The position numbers and the translations under genes are program-made. 64,000 nt of DNA from Mitsuaria sp. PDC51 (GTDB lineage: Bacteria > Pseudomonadota > Gammaproteobacteria > Burkholderiales > Burkholderiaceae_C). Of this stretch, positions 8,940-16,838 are shown in pieces (within the stretch, counting starts at the first letter, position 1; every line of letters begins with the position of its first letter). Under the pieces are notes generated by a model. It worked only from the letters and a program-made list of their open reading frames with translations. It made no database searches and was not told the origin of the DNA. The stretch is from contig NZ_FOZE01000002.1 of assembly GCF_900113225.1 (NCBI RefSeq), forward strand, positions 868,001-932,000, written 5' to 3'.

Positions 8940-9671
8940 ATGCGTGCTGATCAGCGGCTTCTTTCCCTTGGCCTGGCGCCCACGCGCTCGGCTGCCCAGC
9001 GGCTGATCGACGCACGCGCGGTCGAGTGGGAAGGCCCCAAGGGCTGGACCGTCGTGCGCAAGTGCGGCGAGGACCTGCCCGAGACCACCCCCATGCGCGT
9101 GACGAACGACGCCGAACTGCGTTACGTCTCGCGCGGCGGGCTCAAGCTCGAGGGTGCGCTGGCCAAGGTCGGCGTGTCGGTGGCCGGCTTCTCGGCCCTG
9201 GACATGGGCCAGAGCGCGGGCGGCTTCACCGACGTGCTGCTCAAGGCCGGCGCGGCGCACGTGACCGGCATCGACGTCGGCCACGGCCAGCTGCACGAGA
9301 CCTTGAAGGCCGACCCGCGCGTGACGGCCCTCGAAGGCATGCACGTGAAGGACTATGTGCCCGCCGAGCCTTTCGACCTCGTCGTGGGCGACCTGAGCTT
9401 CATCTCGATGATCGGCACGATCAAGCACGTGGCCGGCTGGCTCAAGCCGCAAGGCCAGGCGCTGCTGCTGATCAAGCCGCAGTTCGAGCTCGGTCCCAAG
9501 GCCTTGAACAAGAACGGCATCGTCAAGGACAAGTCGCAGTACGCCGTGGTCAAGGAACAGGCCGTGGCCGCCGCCGAGAAGCGCGACCTCGTCGTCAAGG
9601 GCTGGTTCGAAAGCCCCGTTACCGGTGGCGACGGCAACACCGAATTCTTCATCTGGATCCAACAACCATGA
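8940..9671 (+). CDS. tlyA: TlyA-type rRNA 2'-O-methyltransferase
   Basis: 243 residues. An N-terminal S4 RNA-binding domain (MRADQRLLSLGLAPTRSAAQ) is followed by an FtsJ-like SAM methyltransferase domain with YVSRGGLKLEGAL, ALDMGQSAGGFTDVLLKAGA and DLVVGDLSFISM. TlyA enzymes add 2'-O-methyl groups to cytidines of 16S and 23S rRNA; older annotation calls them haemolysins. It sits 33 bases after ahcY and overlaps metF by four bases, so it belongs to the same SAM-cycle transcript. Confidence 0.88.
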   Translation: MRADQRLLSLGLAPTRSAAQRLIDARAVEWEGPKGWTVVRKCGEDLPETTPMRVTNDAELRYVSRGGLKLEGALAKVGVSVAGFSALDMGQSAGGFTDVLLKAGAAHVTGIDVGHGQLHETLKADPRVTALEGMHVKDYVPAEPFDLVVGDLSFISMIGTIKHVAGWLKPQGQALLLIKPQFELGPKALNKNGIVKDKSQYAVVKEQAVAAAEKRDLVVKGWFESPVTGGDGNTEFFIWIQQP

Positions 9672-10507
9672 CGACGCCGGTCAGCATCGAATTCTTCCCG
9701 CCCAACACGCCCGTCGGCACCGAGAAGCTCAAGACCGTCGTGCAGGAGCTGCGCGCGGTGAATCCGCAGTACTTCAGCGTCACCTACGGCGCCGGCGGCT
9801 CGACGCGCGAGAAGACGCTGTCGACCGTCGCCGACATCGCGTCGCAAGGCTTCGATGCCGCGCCGCACCTGTCCTGCGTCGGCTCCACGCGCGAGAACAT
9901 CGCCGAGATCCTGGCGACCTACCGCGCGCAGGACATCCGCCGCGTCGTCGCGCTGCGTGGCGACCTGCCCAGCGGCACGGCCACCGCGGGCGAGTTCCGC
10001 TACGCCGCCGAGCTGGTGCGCTTCATCCGCGAGACGCAGGGCGAGGACTGGGACATCGAGGTCGCGGCCTATCCCGAGTACCACCCGCAGCAGCGCTACG
10101 CGGCGCGCGACCTGCAGTTCTTCGCCGACAAGGTGCGCGCCGGCGCCAGCGGCGCGATCACGCAGTTCTTCTACAACCCCGATGCCTATTTCCACTTCGT
10201 CGAGGCCTCCCGGGCCCTGGGCGTGGAGGTGCCGATCGTGCCGGGCGTCATGCCGATCAACAACTACGCGCGCATCGCGCAGTTCGCGCAGCGCGACGGC
10301 ATCGAGATCCCGCGCTGGGTCGCGCTGAAGATGGAGGGCTACATGGATGACGCCGCCTCCGTGCGCGCCTTCGGCCTGGACGTCGTCACGCGACTGTGCG
10401 AGCGCCTGATCGCCGGCGGCGTGCCGGGGCTGCACTTCTACACGCTCAACCAGAGCGCGCTGACGCTGGAGTTGTGCAAACGCCTCGGTCTCGCCGCCCA
10501 AGCTTGA
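9668..10507 (+). CDS. metF: 5,10-methylenetetrahydrofolate reductase
   Basis: 279 residues, typical for bacterial MetF (FAD-dependent TIM barrel). The N-terminus SIEFFPPNTPVGTEKL contains the catalytic Glu. Then SVTYGAGGSTREKTL, RVVALRGDLP, YPEYHPQQ and ITQFFYNPDAYFHF follow in the normal order. The enzyme makes 5-methyl-THF for methionine synthesis. ATG 9668 overlaps the tlyA stop (ATGA). With ahcY and tlyA it forms a methyl-group unit under the SAH riboswitch. Confidence 0.95.
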   Translation: MTTPVSIEFFPPNTPVGTEKLKTVVQELRAVNPQYFSVTYGAGGSTREKTLSTVADIASQGFDAAPHLSCVGSTRENIAEILATYRAQDIRRVVALRGDLPSGTATAGEFRYAAELVRFIRETQGEDWDIEVAAYPEYHPQQRYAARDLQFFADKVRAGASGAITQFFYNPDAYFHFVEASRALGVEVPIVPGVMPINNYARIAQFAQRDGIEIPRWVALKMEGYMDDAASVRAFGLDVVTRLCERLIAGGVPGLHFYTLNQSALTLELCKRLGLAAQA

Positions 10508-10635
10508 CACCGCGCAAGCGGTCCGCGCCGCCGCGGGCGGTCTTCATGCCGCGCCGCCGTTCCTTGTGAACGGTCAAGGCCAGCGGCCCGAGGCCCACGT
10601 TCAATGCCGGTCACCCATTGACCAGGAGTGAACGC

Positions 10636-11277
10636 ATGTCCCGCATCCCCACCCGATCCCGCTTGTCCCTCGGCGCCGCGGCGCTCATGGCGCTCACGGC
10701 GCTGATGACGACCACCGCGCTGCCCGCGCATGCGCAGGGCAGCCCCTGGGTGATCCGCGCCCGCGCGGTGAACATCGACCCGGCGGACAAGGACCGGACC
10801 GGGCTCGGCCTGTCGCTGAGCCGCAAGACGATTCCCGAAGTCGACATCAGCTACTTCATCACGCCGAACCTGGCGACCGAGCTGATCCTGACCGTGCCGC
10901 AACGGCACACGCTGCGCAGCAACGGCGTGCGCATCGGAACCGTGAAGCACCTGCCGCCGACGCTGACGCTGCAGTACCACTTCAACCCGGACGGGCAGTT
11001 CCGCCCCTACCTTGGCGCCGGCCTCAACTACACGCGCTTCTCCAGCGCCCGCTTCGAGCCGGCCGTGCAGGCGGCGCTGGCGCCCAGCATCGAGAAGCAG
11101 AGCGTCGGCCTGGCCCTGCAGGCCGGTTTCGACGTGATGCTGGATCCGAGGTGGTCGATCAACCTCGACATCAAGAAGCTCAAGATGGACACCGAGGTGC
11201 GCTCCAAGGGCGCGTCGGTCGGCAAGTTCAAGATCGATCCGCTGCTGATCGGCGTCGGCGCCAGCTATCGGTTCTGA
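10636..11277 (+). CDS. OmpW-family outer membrane protein
   Basis: 213 residues. A signal peptide ends about residue 34 (ALPAHAQ-G). The mature part has alternating beta strands, with ISYFITPNLATELILT, the OmpW signature LPPTLTLQYHF and RPYLGAGLNYTRF, and a terminal ASYRF that ends in Phe for BAM-dependent insertion. OmpW proteins are 8-stranded barrels that pass small hydrophobic compounds. AGGAG precedes ATG 10636. A second OmpW lies at 26972-27667. Confidence 0.9.
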   Translation: MSRIPTRSRLSLGAAALMALTALMTTTALPAHAQGSPWVIRARAVNIDPADKDRTGLGLSLSRKTIPEVDISYFITPNLATELILTVPQRHTLRSNGVRIGTVKHLPPTLTLQYHFNPDGQFRPYLGAGLNYTRFSSARFEPAVQAALAPSIEKQSVGLALQAGFDVMLDPRWSINLDIKKLKMDTEVRSKGASVGKFKIDPLLIGVGASYRF

Positions 11278-11297
11278 GTCCCAGAAATCCGTTTCAT

Positions 11298-11325
11298 CCC
11301 CTCGGCCCTCGCATCGGCTGAGGGG
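11298..11325 (+). terminator. Terminator-like hairpin after ompW
   Basis: CCCCTCGGCC pairs with GGCTGAGGGG (one G-U) around an 8-base loop, 20 bases after the ompW stop. There is no U-tract, so it may only stabilise the 3' end. Confidence 0.4.
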
Positions 11326-11458
11326 ACGGCGCAAGCAGCCAAACGTCGGGATTCTTGACAGTTCGTTAAAACCGCACGCGCGGAGCGCCGGGAATTGTTC
11401 ACGCAAAAAGCGCCAAGTACCTATGCCAGAAGGGATTCGAACGCCATCCCTAATTCAT

Positions 11459-11474
11459 TGGCATGAACACTGCT
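11459..11474 (+). promoter_or_regulatory. Sigma-54-type promoter of the PEP-CTERM gene
   Basis: TGGCATGAACACTGCT matches the -24/-12 pattern TGGCAC-N5-TTGC, with GG and GC at exactly the right distance. It predicts transcription from about 11485, 30 bases before the start codon. PEP-CTERM genes in some floc-forming betaproteobacteria depend on RpoN with PrsK/PrsR, which supports the reading. Confidence 0.6.
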
Positions 11475-11476
11475 TA

Positions 11477-11517
11477 CATGGAGTCACAAGCCACCTTTTT
11501 GTGACCCTGACTCCATG
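11477..11517 (+). promoter_or_regulatory. Nested inverted repeats spanning the PEP-CTERM start codon
   Basis: CATGGAGTCA (11477-11486) is perfectly repeated in inverse as TGACTCCATG (11508-11517), whose ATG is the start codon. Inside lies a second inverted pair, GTCACAA (11483-11489) and TTGTGAC (11499-11505). In RNA either hairpin would bury the start region; in DNA the pair could be an operator. Confidence 0.5.
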
Positions 11518-12081
11518 ACCTTCAAGCGTCTGCTGGCCGTCTGCGCCGCCTCCCTGACCACCGCCTTCACCGCCCAAGCCGCGGTCGTGACCGCCTCCAG
11601 CACCACGCCGACCGCCATCTGCGACCGCTGCGTCGTGACCTCCACGCTGAACGTGGACACCCGCGGCACGCTGAGCGACGTCAACGTCTCGATCGTCGAC
11701 CTGCGCCACACCTATGACGCCGACCTGGCGATCTGGCTGATCGCGCCCACCGGCACCACCGTCCAGCTGTTCAACCGCCGCGGCGGATCGGCCGACAACT
11801 TCTTCAACACCGTCTTCGACGATGCGGCGACCACCGCCGTCGCCAATGGCGCCGCGCCGTTCACCGGCAGCTTCCGCGCGGAAGAACTGCTGTCGGCCTT
11901 CAACGGCCAGGACGCCTTCGGCACCTGGACGCTGCGCGTGGCCGACCTGGCCGGCGCCGACGTCGGCGTGATCAACAACTGGAACGTGCAGCTGACGACC
12001 GTGCCGGAGCCGGGTTCGCTGGCACTGGCCGGGCTGGCGCTGGTCGGCCTGGGCATGGCGCGCCGCCGCAAGGCAGCCTGA
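11515..12081 (+). CDS. PEP-CTERM exported protein with proprotein-convertase P-like domain
   Basis: 188 residues. A signal peptide (FKRLLAVCAASLTTAFTAQA) is followed by a beta-rich domain with VDLRHTYDADLAIWLIAPTG, and later FGTWTLRVADLAGADVG and INNWNVQLTT. This is the P-domain fold found at the end of subtilisin-like convertases, here without a protease. The C-terminus VPEPGSLALAGLALVGLG-MARRRKAA is a textbook PEP-CTERM sorting signal (PEP motif, transmembrane helix, basic tail) processed by exosortase. No exosortase gene is in the window. No strong ribosome binding site is seen, and inverted repeats cover the start. Confidence 0.85.
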   Translation: MTFKRLLAVCAASLTTAFTAQAAVVTASSTTPTAICDRCVVTSTLNVDTRGTLSDVNVSIVDLRHTYDADLAIWLIAPTGTTVQLFNRRGGSADNFFNTVFDDAATTAVANGAAPFTGSFRAEELLSAFNGQDAFGTWTLRVADLAGADVGVINNWNVQLTTVPEPGSLALAGLALVGLGMARRRKAA

Positions 12082-12146
12082 GGCCGGCGAGCGAGCGCCC
12101 GCCAGCGACCGTCATCGGGCGCCGCTCGACGACCGGAACGATGAAC

Positions 12147-12170
12147 GAAAGGGCCCGCGGGCCCTTTTTT
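12147..12170. terminator. Bidirectional rho-independent terminator
   Basis: AAAGGGCCCGCGGGCCC is followed by TTTTTT on the plus strand and has an A-run before the stem. It can end both the PEP-CTERM transcript and the opposing peptidase operon. Confidence 0.88.
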
Positions 12171-12206
12171 CATGCGTAACGGGGTGGGCGCCGAGGGCGC
12201 CAGCGC

Positions 12207-13559
12207 TCAGCCCAGCGCCGCGAACGCGTCCCGCGTCAGGTTCTCGGGCGCGCCGCTGTCGCGGCAGGCGACATCGTCTTCGATGCGCACGCCGCCGAAG
12301 GCGCTGAGGTGCTTGACCAGCGCCCAGTCCACCTGCGCCGCCGCGGGCGTCGCGCGCAGCTTGTCCAGCAGCATCGGGATGAAGTACAGCCCCGGCTCGA
12401 TCGTCACCACCATGCCGGGCTGCAGCATGCGCGTCAGCCGCAAGTAGGGGTGACCGTCGGGCTTGGGGATCGTGCCGCCGTCCTCGCCGGCCATGAAGCC
12501 GCCGATGTCGTGCACCTGCAGGCCGAGCAGGTGGCCGATGCCATGCGGCAGGAAGGTCGAGGTCACGCCCTGCGCGAGCATCGCGTCCTCGTCCATCCGC
12601 ACGATGCCCAGCTGCCGCAGCACGCCGGCGATCTCGCGGTGCGAGGCCAGGTGGATGTCGCGGTAGTCGACGCCCGCGCGCACGCGATCGACCAGGCGCA
12701 GCTGCGCGGCCTCCATCGCGTCGACCAGCGCCTGGAAGACGGCGTCGCCGTTGCCGGTGGTGCGGGTGATGTCCGAGGCGTACCCGCAGCTGTGCGCGCC
12801 CGCGTCGATCAGCAGCGACAGCGACTGCGCCGGCGCTTGCTGGTCCTGGTACTGGTAATGCAGCACCGCGGCGTGCTCGTTCAGGGCGACGATGTTGCCG
12901 TAGGGCAGGTCGCGCTCGGCCAGGCCGCAGGCCTGGAGGTAGGCGGCATGGATCGCCGCCTCCGACCGGCCGTCGCGGAAGGCGCGCTGCGCGGCCAGGT
13001 GCGCCGTCGCGCCCAGTGTCGATGCCTCGCGCAGGCGCAGCAGCTCGTAGCCGGTCTTCACCGCGCGCGCGTGATGCAGGGGGTTCAGCACCTCGGGCGG
13101 GTTGTTCGGGACGATGTCGCCCAAGGCCGCGTCGGCCTCGCCGACGATCGCCAGCTCGCCCGGCAGCTGCAGGTAGGGCAGCGCTTCGCCCGGGGTGCGC
13201 ACCACGATCAGTTCGAAGTGCTCCACCCAGAAGCCGCTCGGCGCCTCGGGCGGCACATGCCAGTAGTCCTCGGGCTGGACGTAGACCAGCCGGGGCCGGT
13301 GGCCGGGACGGATCACCAGCCAGCTGTCCGGATGGCGGATCAGCGGCACCCACAGTTTGAAGTGGGGGTTGGGCTGGAAGACGTAGGGCCGGTCGTCGAG
13401 GAAGGCGAACTTCTCGACACCGGACGCGATCAGCAGCGCGTCGTAGCCACCGCGATGGAGCGCGTGTTCGGTGCGACGCTGCTGCTCGGCGAGGTGGGCC
13501 ACATACAGCGCCTCCAGCGTGTCGGCGGTCGGGCGGACGGGGGAATCGACGGCGTTCAT
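12207..13559 (-). CDS. pepQ: Xaa-Pro dipeptidase / aminopeptidase P family (M24)
   Basis: 450 residues. The N-terminal half is a creatinase-like domain. The C-terminal pita-bread domain shows the five metal ligands: two Asp in LIDAGAHSCGYASDITRT, His in LPHGIGHLLGLQVHD, Glu in TIEPGLYF and Glu in GGVRIEDD. This matches the two-metal prolidase PepQ, which cleaves Xaa-Pro dipeptides in the cytosol; length and the HGIGHLLGLQVHD block favour PepQ over PepP. ATG 13559 overlaps the upstream gene's stop by four bases, so the two are co-translated. Confidence 0.87.
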   Translation of the reverse strand: MNAVDSPVRPTADTLEALYVAHLAEQQRRTEHALHRGGYDALLIASGVEKFAFLDDRPYVFQPNPHFKLWVPLIRHPDSWLVIRPGHRPRLVYVQPEDYWHVPPEAPSGFWVEHFELIVVRTPGEALPYLQLPGELAIVGEADAALGDIVPNNPPEVLNPLHHARAVKTGYELLRLREASTLGATAHLAAQRAFRDGRSEAAIHAAYLQACGLAERDLPYGNIVALNEHAAVLHYQYQDQQAPAQSLSLLIDAGAHSCGYASDITRTTGNGDAVFQALVDAMEAAQLRLVDRVRAGVDYRDIHLASHREIAGVLRQLGIVRMDEDAMLAQGVTSTFLPHGIGHLLGLQVHDIGGFMAGEDGGTIPKPDGHPYLRLTRMLQPGMVVTIEPGLYFIPMLLDKLRATPAAAQVDWALVKHLSAFGGVRIEDDVACRDSGAPENLTRDAFAALG

Positions 13560-14149
13560 GCGCGCGGATTCTCCCAGACCACTCCCATCTCGGTCAGCAT
13601 CGCGTCCAGCCGCACGTCGTTCGGCTGGGCGGTCAGCGTCGGCTGGAAGCCGTGGCTGAAACCGACGCCCACGGCCTGCGGCCGAGGCTGTATCTGCGCG
13701 ATGGTGCGCAGCATGAAGCCGCCGCCGTAGCCCATGCGGATGCCGCCCGGGCCGTAGCCCAGGCAGGGCAGCAGCAGGAGTTCGGGTTCGAAGGCCTCGG
13801 TGTCCTTGGGCTTGGTGATGCCGGTCGCGTCCTCTTCCATCGGGCAGCCGGGATACCAGACGTGGAAGCGCAGGCGACCCTGCTCGCGATCGACGACGGG
13901 CAGGCCGATGCGGCGTTCCGGATCGACCTCGCTCCAGCGGTACAGCGCCGGCAGCGGATCGAATTCGCCCTTGATCGGCCAGTACGCCGCGATGCGCTTT
14001 TCCTTGCGTCCCACCAGCCACACGCGCAGCACGCCCTGCACCAGGTCCGCGAGTTCCAGGCGGCCCGGCAGGTCCAGGCGCTCGCGGATCAGGCGCTCGC
14101 GCAGCGCCTGGCGGTCTTCGGAAATCGGCAGCTTGTCGTTCGGATCCAT
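13556..14149 (-). CDS. 5-formyltetrahydrofolate cyclo-ligase family protein (divergent copy)
   Basis: 197 residues. It has an Arg-rich N-terminal helix (RQALRERLIRERLDL), AYWPIKGEFDPLP, and LLLLPCLGYGPGGIRMGYGG, which is the family's folate/ATP-binding block. The usual GGYYDR end is replaced by GGFMLR, losing the conserved Asp. It may therefore be a paralogue with altered activity. A canonical-looking member lies at 16210-16827. ATG 14149 gives the usual N-terminus. The stop overlaps the pepQ start (ATGA). Confidence 0.78.
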   Translation of the reverse strand: MDPNDKLPISEDRQALRERLIRERLDLPGRLELADLVQGVLRVWLVGRKEKRIAAYWPIKGEFDPLPALYRWSEVDPERRIGLPVVDREQGRLRFHVWYPGCPMEEDATGITKPKDTEAFEPELLLLPCLGYGPGGIRMGYGGGFMLRTIAQIQPRPQAVGVGFSHGFQPTLTAQPNDVRLDAMLTEMGVVWENPRA

Positions 14150-14238
14150 CCGGCCCCTTCGCGTTGCCCAGCGGGACCGACGGGCCCCGGAGCCGGCCAT
14201 TGTGGCCGCGCCGGACGCGGGTTGCTAGAGTCGCCGCC

Positions 14239-14781
14239 ATGGCACGAGGCACCACCACCACGGGAACCGTCCGGCGCGTCGCCGGCGCGGGCAGCGATTT
14301 CGCCAACCACTGCATGGAGCTGCTGGCGCCGCTCGGGCCGGTGCTGGCGCGGCGGATGTTCGGGGGCTTCGGGCTGTATGTCGACGACCTGTTCCTGGCC
14401 ATCATCAGCCGCGACGAGCTCTACCTGAAGGCGGACGCCGTCAGCCAGCCGCGCTACCTCGAGGCCGGCTGCGAGCCCTTCCGGTACGCGAAGACCGGCA
14501 AGGACGGGCGACAGGAGGTCGCCAGCCTGAATTACTTCCGGCCGCCGGAGGAGACGCTGGAGTCGACTGCGCTGATGCTGCCCTGGGGGCGGCTGGCGAT
14601 GGAGTCGGCCTTGCGCTCGGCCAATGCGAAGCCGAAGGCCAGCACGCCGAAGAAGAGCGCCGGCACCACCGCCGAGCCCAGCACCGACAGGAAGCTGAAA
14701 CCGGTCAAGGCCACGGCTCCGGCGCTCAAGCGTTCGCCAGGCGCTGGCCGAACAGCTGCCCGAAAGAAGGCAGCCGGCTGA
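14239..14781 (+). CDS. TfoX N-terminal domain protein
   Basis: 180 residues. Residues about 15-110 form a TfoX N-terminal domain, recognisable from PVLARRMFGGFGLYVDDLFLA, ELYLKADAVSQPRY and SLNYFRPPEETL. A Lys/Ala/Pro-rich disordered tail (about 120-180) follows. TfoX/Sxy proteins are linked to competence gene control, but stand-alone N-domain proteins are widespread and uncharacterised. The C-terminal end of the domain family is absent. The last 56 bases overlap the convergent DUF2917 gene. Confidence 0.8.
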   Translation: MARGTTTTGTVRRVAGAGSDFANHCMELLAPLGPVLARRMFGGFGLYVDDLFLAIISRDELYLKADAVSQPRYLEAGCEPFRYAKTGKDGRQEVASLNYFRPPEETLESTALMLPWGRLAMESALRSANAKPKASTPKKSAGTTAEPSTDRKLKPVKATAPALKRSPGAGRTAARKKAAG

Positions 14782-15085
14782 CGCGCCGCGCGCGCTGGGC
14801 GGCGCAGGCCTGCGGCGGCACCATCAGCTGGAAGCGGGCGGTCGGCCAGGCTTCCACGACCAGTTCGGTGCCGCTGGCCACTTCCAGGGTCTCCCCGGCC
14901 GACAGCCAGAAGTCCTGAGCCGGCAGGTTCAGGTCGCCGCGCTGCGTCACCCAGACGCGCCCGTCGAGCACATGCAGCTCGCGGCGGCCCGGGCCGATCG
15001 GCAGGCTCATCGCCTCGCCCGCGGACAAGGCCCACGCGGCATCGTCGCGGCTGACCTGGATTGATGACTTTTGCATGACGTTCAT
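14726..15085 (-). CDS. DUF2917 domain protein
   Basis: 119 residues from ATG 15085, which has GGGGAG seven bases upstream. An upstream in-frame ATG at 15142 lacks a ribosome binding site. The core LHVLDGRVWVTQRGDLNLPAQ followed by DFWLSAGETLEVASGTELVVEAW is the beta-sandwich, cupin-like DUF2917 pattern common in Burkholderiales. The C-terminus has a Phe/Leu-rich end. It is divergent from a LysR regulator, an arrangement often seen for this family. Function unknown. Confidence 0.75.
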   Translation of the reverse strand: MNVMQKSSIQVSRDDAAWALSAGEAMSLPIGPGRRELHVLDGRVWVTQRGDLNLPAQDFWLSAGETLEVASGTELVVEAWPTARFQLMVPPQACAAQRARRVSRLPSFGQLFGQRLANA

Positions 15086-15212
15086 GATCGGCTCCCCGTC
15101 CAGCGGGCGGCCCGCGCACTTGGCGGCGTTCCTCGTGGACATGGAGGGATATTAGGGTTGCCCCGCATGCCGGTCCAATGAGTCTTCGCGCGTCGATTGA
15201 TACCATCCGCGC

Positions 15213-16196
15213 ATGAATCCGCCTCGCCATCGCCCGCTCGCCGTCGGTCCGCTGCGCGCCTTCGAGGCGGTGGCCCGGCGGCTGAGCTTCAGCGCCGCCG
15301 CCGACGAGCTCTACCTGACCCAGTCCGCCATCAGCCGCCAGATCCGCTCGCTGGAGGAGGAACTCGGCGCGACGCTCTTCCTGCGCGGCACCCGCCATGT
15401 CGAGCTGGCGCCGGACGGCAAGCTGCTGCTGGCGGCGGTCGAGCCGATGCTGGAACGGCTGGACAGCACCGTGCGCCAGATCCGCTCGACGCGCGGCCGA
15501 CGCGTGGTCAACGTCACCACTTTCGCCTCGTTCGCGTCGCTGTGGCTGATCCCGCGCCTGGAGGCCTTCCAGCGCGAGCATCCGGACATGGACATCCGCG
15601 TGTCCGCGCTCGACCAGCTGGTCGAGATCGACGACAGCGAGTTCGACGTCGCGCTGCGTTATGCCGCGCCCAACCGGGTGGTGCCGTCGGCGCAGCGGAT
15701 GTTCGGCGAGATGCTCACGCCGGTGGTCAACCCCTGGGTCGCGAAGCAGGCGCAGGAGGGCCAGGGCCCGCCGCTGGGCCAGGCGGCCGACCTGCGCCAG
15801 TACACGCTGGCCGAGGAGGACGACCAGCGCCCCAGCGGCCTGTTCCTGAGCTGGCGGCGCTGGCTGGCGCTGCACGGCGCGCCCGACCTGCAGCCGCGGC
15901 GCTGGATGTACCTGAACTTCACCTACCAGCAGATCCAGGCCGCGGTCTCGGGCCAGGCGGTCGCGCTGGCGCGGCTGCCGCTGATCTACGAGGCGCTGGA
16001 GCGCGGCGAGCTGGTCGAGCCCTTCGGCGCGGCCGGCCGCACCGACTGCCCGACGGTCTACTGGCTCATGATGTCGGCGCACGGGCGGCAGCGGCCCGAG
16101 GTCGTCGAGTTCGCGCGTTGGATCGGCGAGCAGTCGGCGCTCACCCGGCGCGCGATCGGCGAGCCCGATCCGCCCGTGGACGAGCACTCGGGCTGA
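15213..16196 (+). CDS. LysR-family transcriptional regulator (GcvA-like)
   Basis: 327 residues. The N-terminal winged HTH (about 10-70) reads RAFEAVARRLSFSAAADELY, then LTQSAISRQIRSLEEELG. The remainder is a periplasmic-binding-protein-type effector domain with FASFASLWLIPRLEAFQREH and DFTY-like ends. The GcvA subgroup is suggested by the HTH spacing. It is transcribed away from the DUF2917 gene, with 127 bases between starts, so that gene is the most likely target. Confidence 0.88.
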   Translation: MNPPRHRPLAVGPLRAFEAVARRLSFSAAADELYLTQSAISRQIRSLEEELGATLFLRGTRHVELAPDGKLLLAAVEPMLERLDSTVRQIRSTRGRRVVNVTTFASFASLWLIPRLEAFQREHPDMDIRVSALDQLVEIDDSEFDVALRYAAPNRVVPSAQRMFGEMLTPVVNPWVAKQAQEGQGPPLGQAADLRQYTLAEEDDQRPSGLFLSWRRWLALHGAPDLQPRRWMYLNFTYQQIQAAVSGQAVALARLPLIYEALERGELVEPFGAAGRTDCPTVYWLMMSAHGRQRPEVVEFARWIGEQSALTRRAIGEPDPPVDEHSG

Positions 16197-16209
16197 GCGC
16201 CTCGCCGCC

Positions 16210-16827
16210 TCAGGGCGCGAGCACCTCGCGCTCGGTCACGACGACGGTCATCGCCTGGTCGTGCGGCTGCACCTCGAAGCTGGCTTCGCAGCAACTCCAG
16301 GCCAGGCCGATCGTTGTGACGCCGGGATGCGCTTCCAGCCAGCGGTCGAAATAACCGCCGCCGTAGCCGAGCCGGAACCCCTCGCGCGTGTAGCCCAGGC
16401 AGGGCACCAGCAGCACCTCGGGCACGAGCACCGGGCCGGTGGCGCAGGGGATGCCGCACTCGTCCTTGAGCGTGGGCGGGGTGCCGTCCCAGCGCCGGAA
16501 CTCCATCGCCGCCGGCCCGCGGTCGCCGGCCTTGCGGGCGAACGGCAACGCCAGTTGCATCGCCCCGCCGAGCTTGTGCGTCGCGGCCCAGGCCGCTGCG
16601 TTAAATTCACCCTCCAGCGGCCAGTACAGGCCGAGGCTCAGCGGCTCGAGCTGGCGCAGCAGCGGAAGCAACTGCTCGCCCAGCTTGTCGGCGGCGAGAC
16701 GGGCCTCGGCGCCGGCCGACCATTCGCGGCGGCGCGCCAGCAAGGCGCGGCGCAATTCGCTTCGCTCATGGGGCCAGGTCTTGCCGGCGATGCCGGCGGC
16801 GTCGGGGGCCGTGGGGGAATCATTCAT
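16210..16827 (-). CDS. 5-formyltetrahydrofolate cyclo-ligase
   Basis: 205 residues. It converts 5-formyl-THF to 5,10-methenyl-THF using ATP. RSELRRALLARRREW is the N-terminal ATP-site helix. LYWPLEGEFNAAAW and VLLVPCLGYTREGFRLGYGG, followed by GYFDR, are the standard family motifs, including the Asp-Arg that its paralogue at 13556-14149 lacks. It starts only 11 bases from the divergent lytic transglycosylase start, so the two promoters must overlap or lie inside the genes. Confidence 0.88.
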   Translation of the reverse strand: MNDSPTAPDAAGIAGKTWPHERSELRRALLARRREWSAGAEARLAADKLGEQLLPLLRQLEPLSLGLYWPLEGEFNAAAWAATHKLGGAMQLALPFARKAGDRGPAAMEFRRWDGTPPTLKDECGIPCATGPVLVPEVLLVPCLGYTREGFRLGYGGGYFDRWLEAHPGVTTIGLAWSCCEASFEVQPHDQAMTVVVTEREVLAP

Positions 16828-16838
16828 CGCAGTCGGTC

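Noticed and set aside
11483-11505. CRP/FNR site in the PEP-CTERM leader
   Set aside because: The half-sites are in the reverse order (GTCAC...GTGAC with TCACA first) and the spacing is 9, so it does not fit TGTGA-N6-TCACA or TTGAT-N4-ATCAA.
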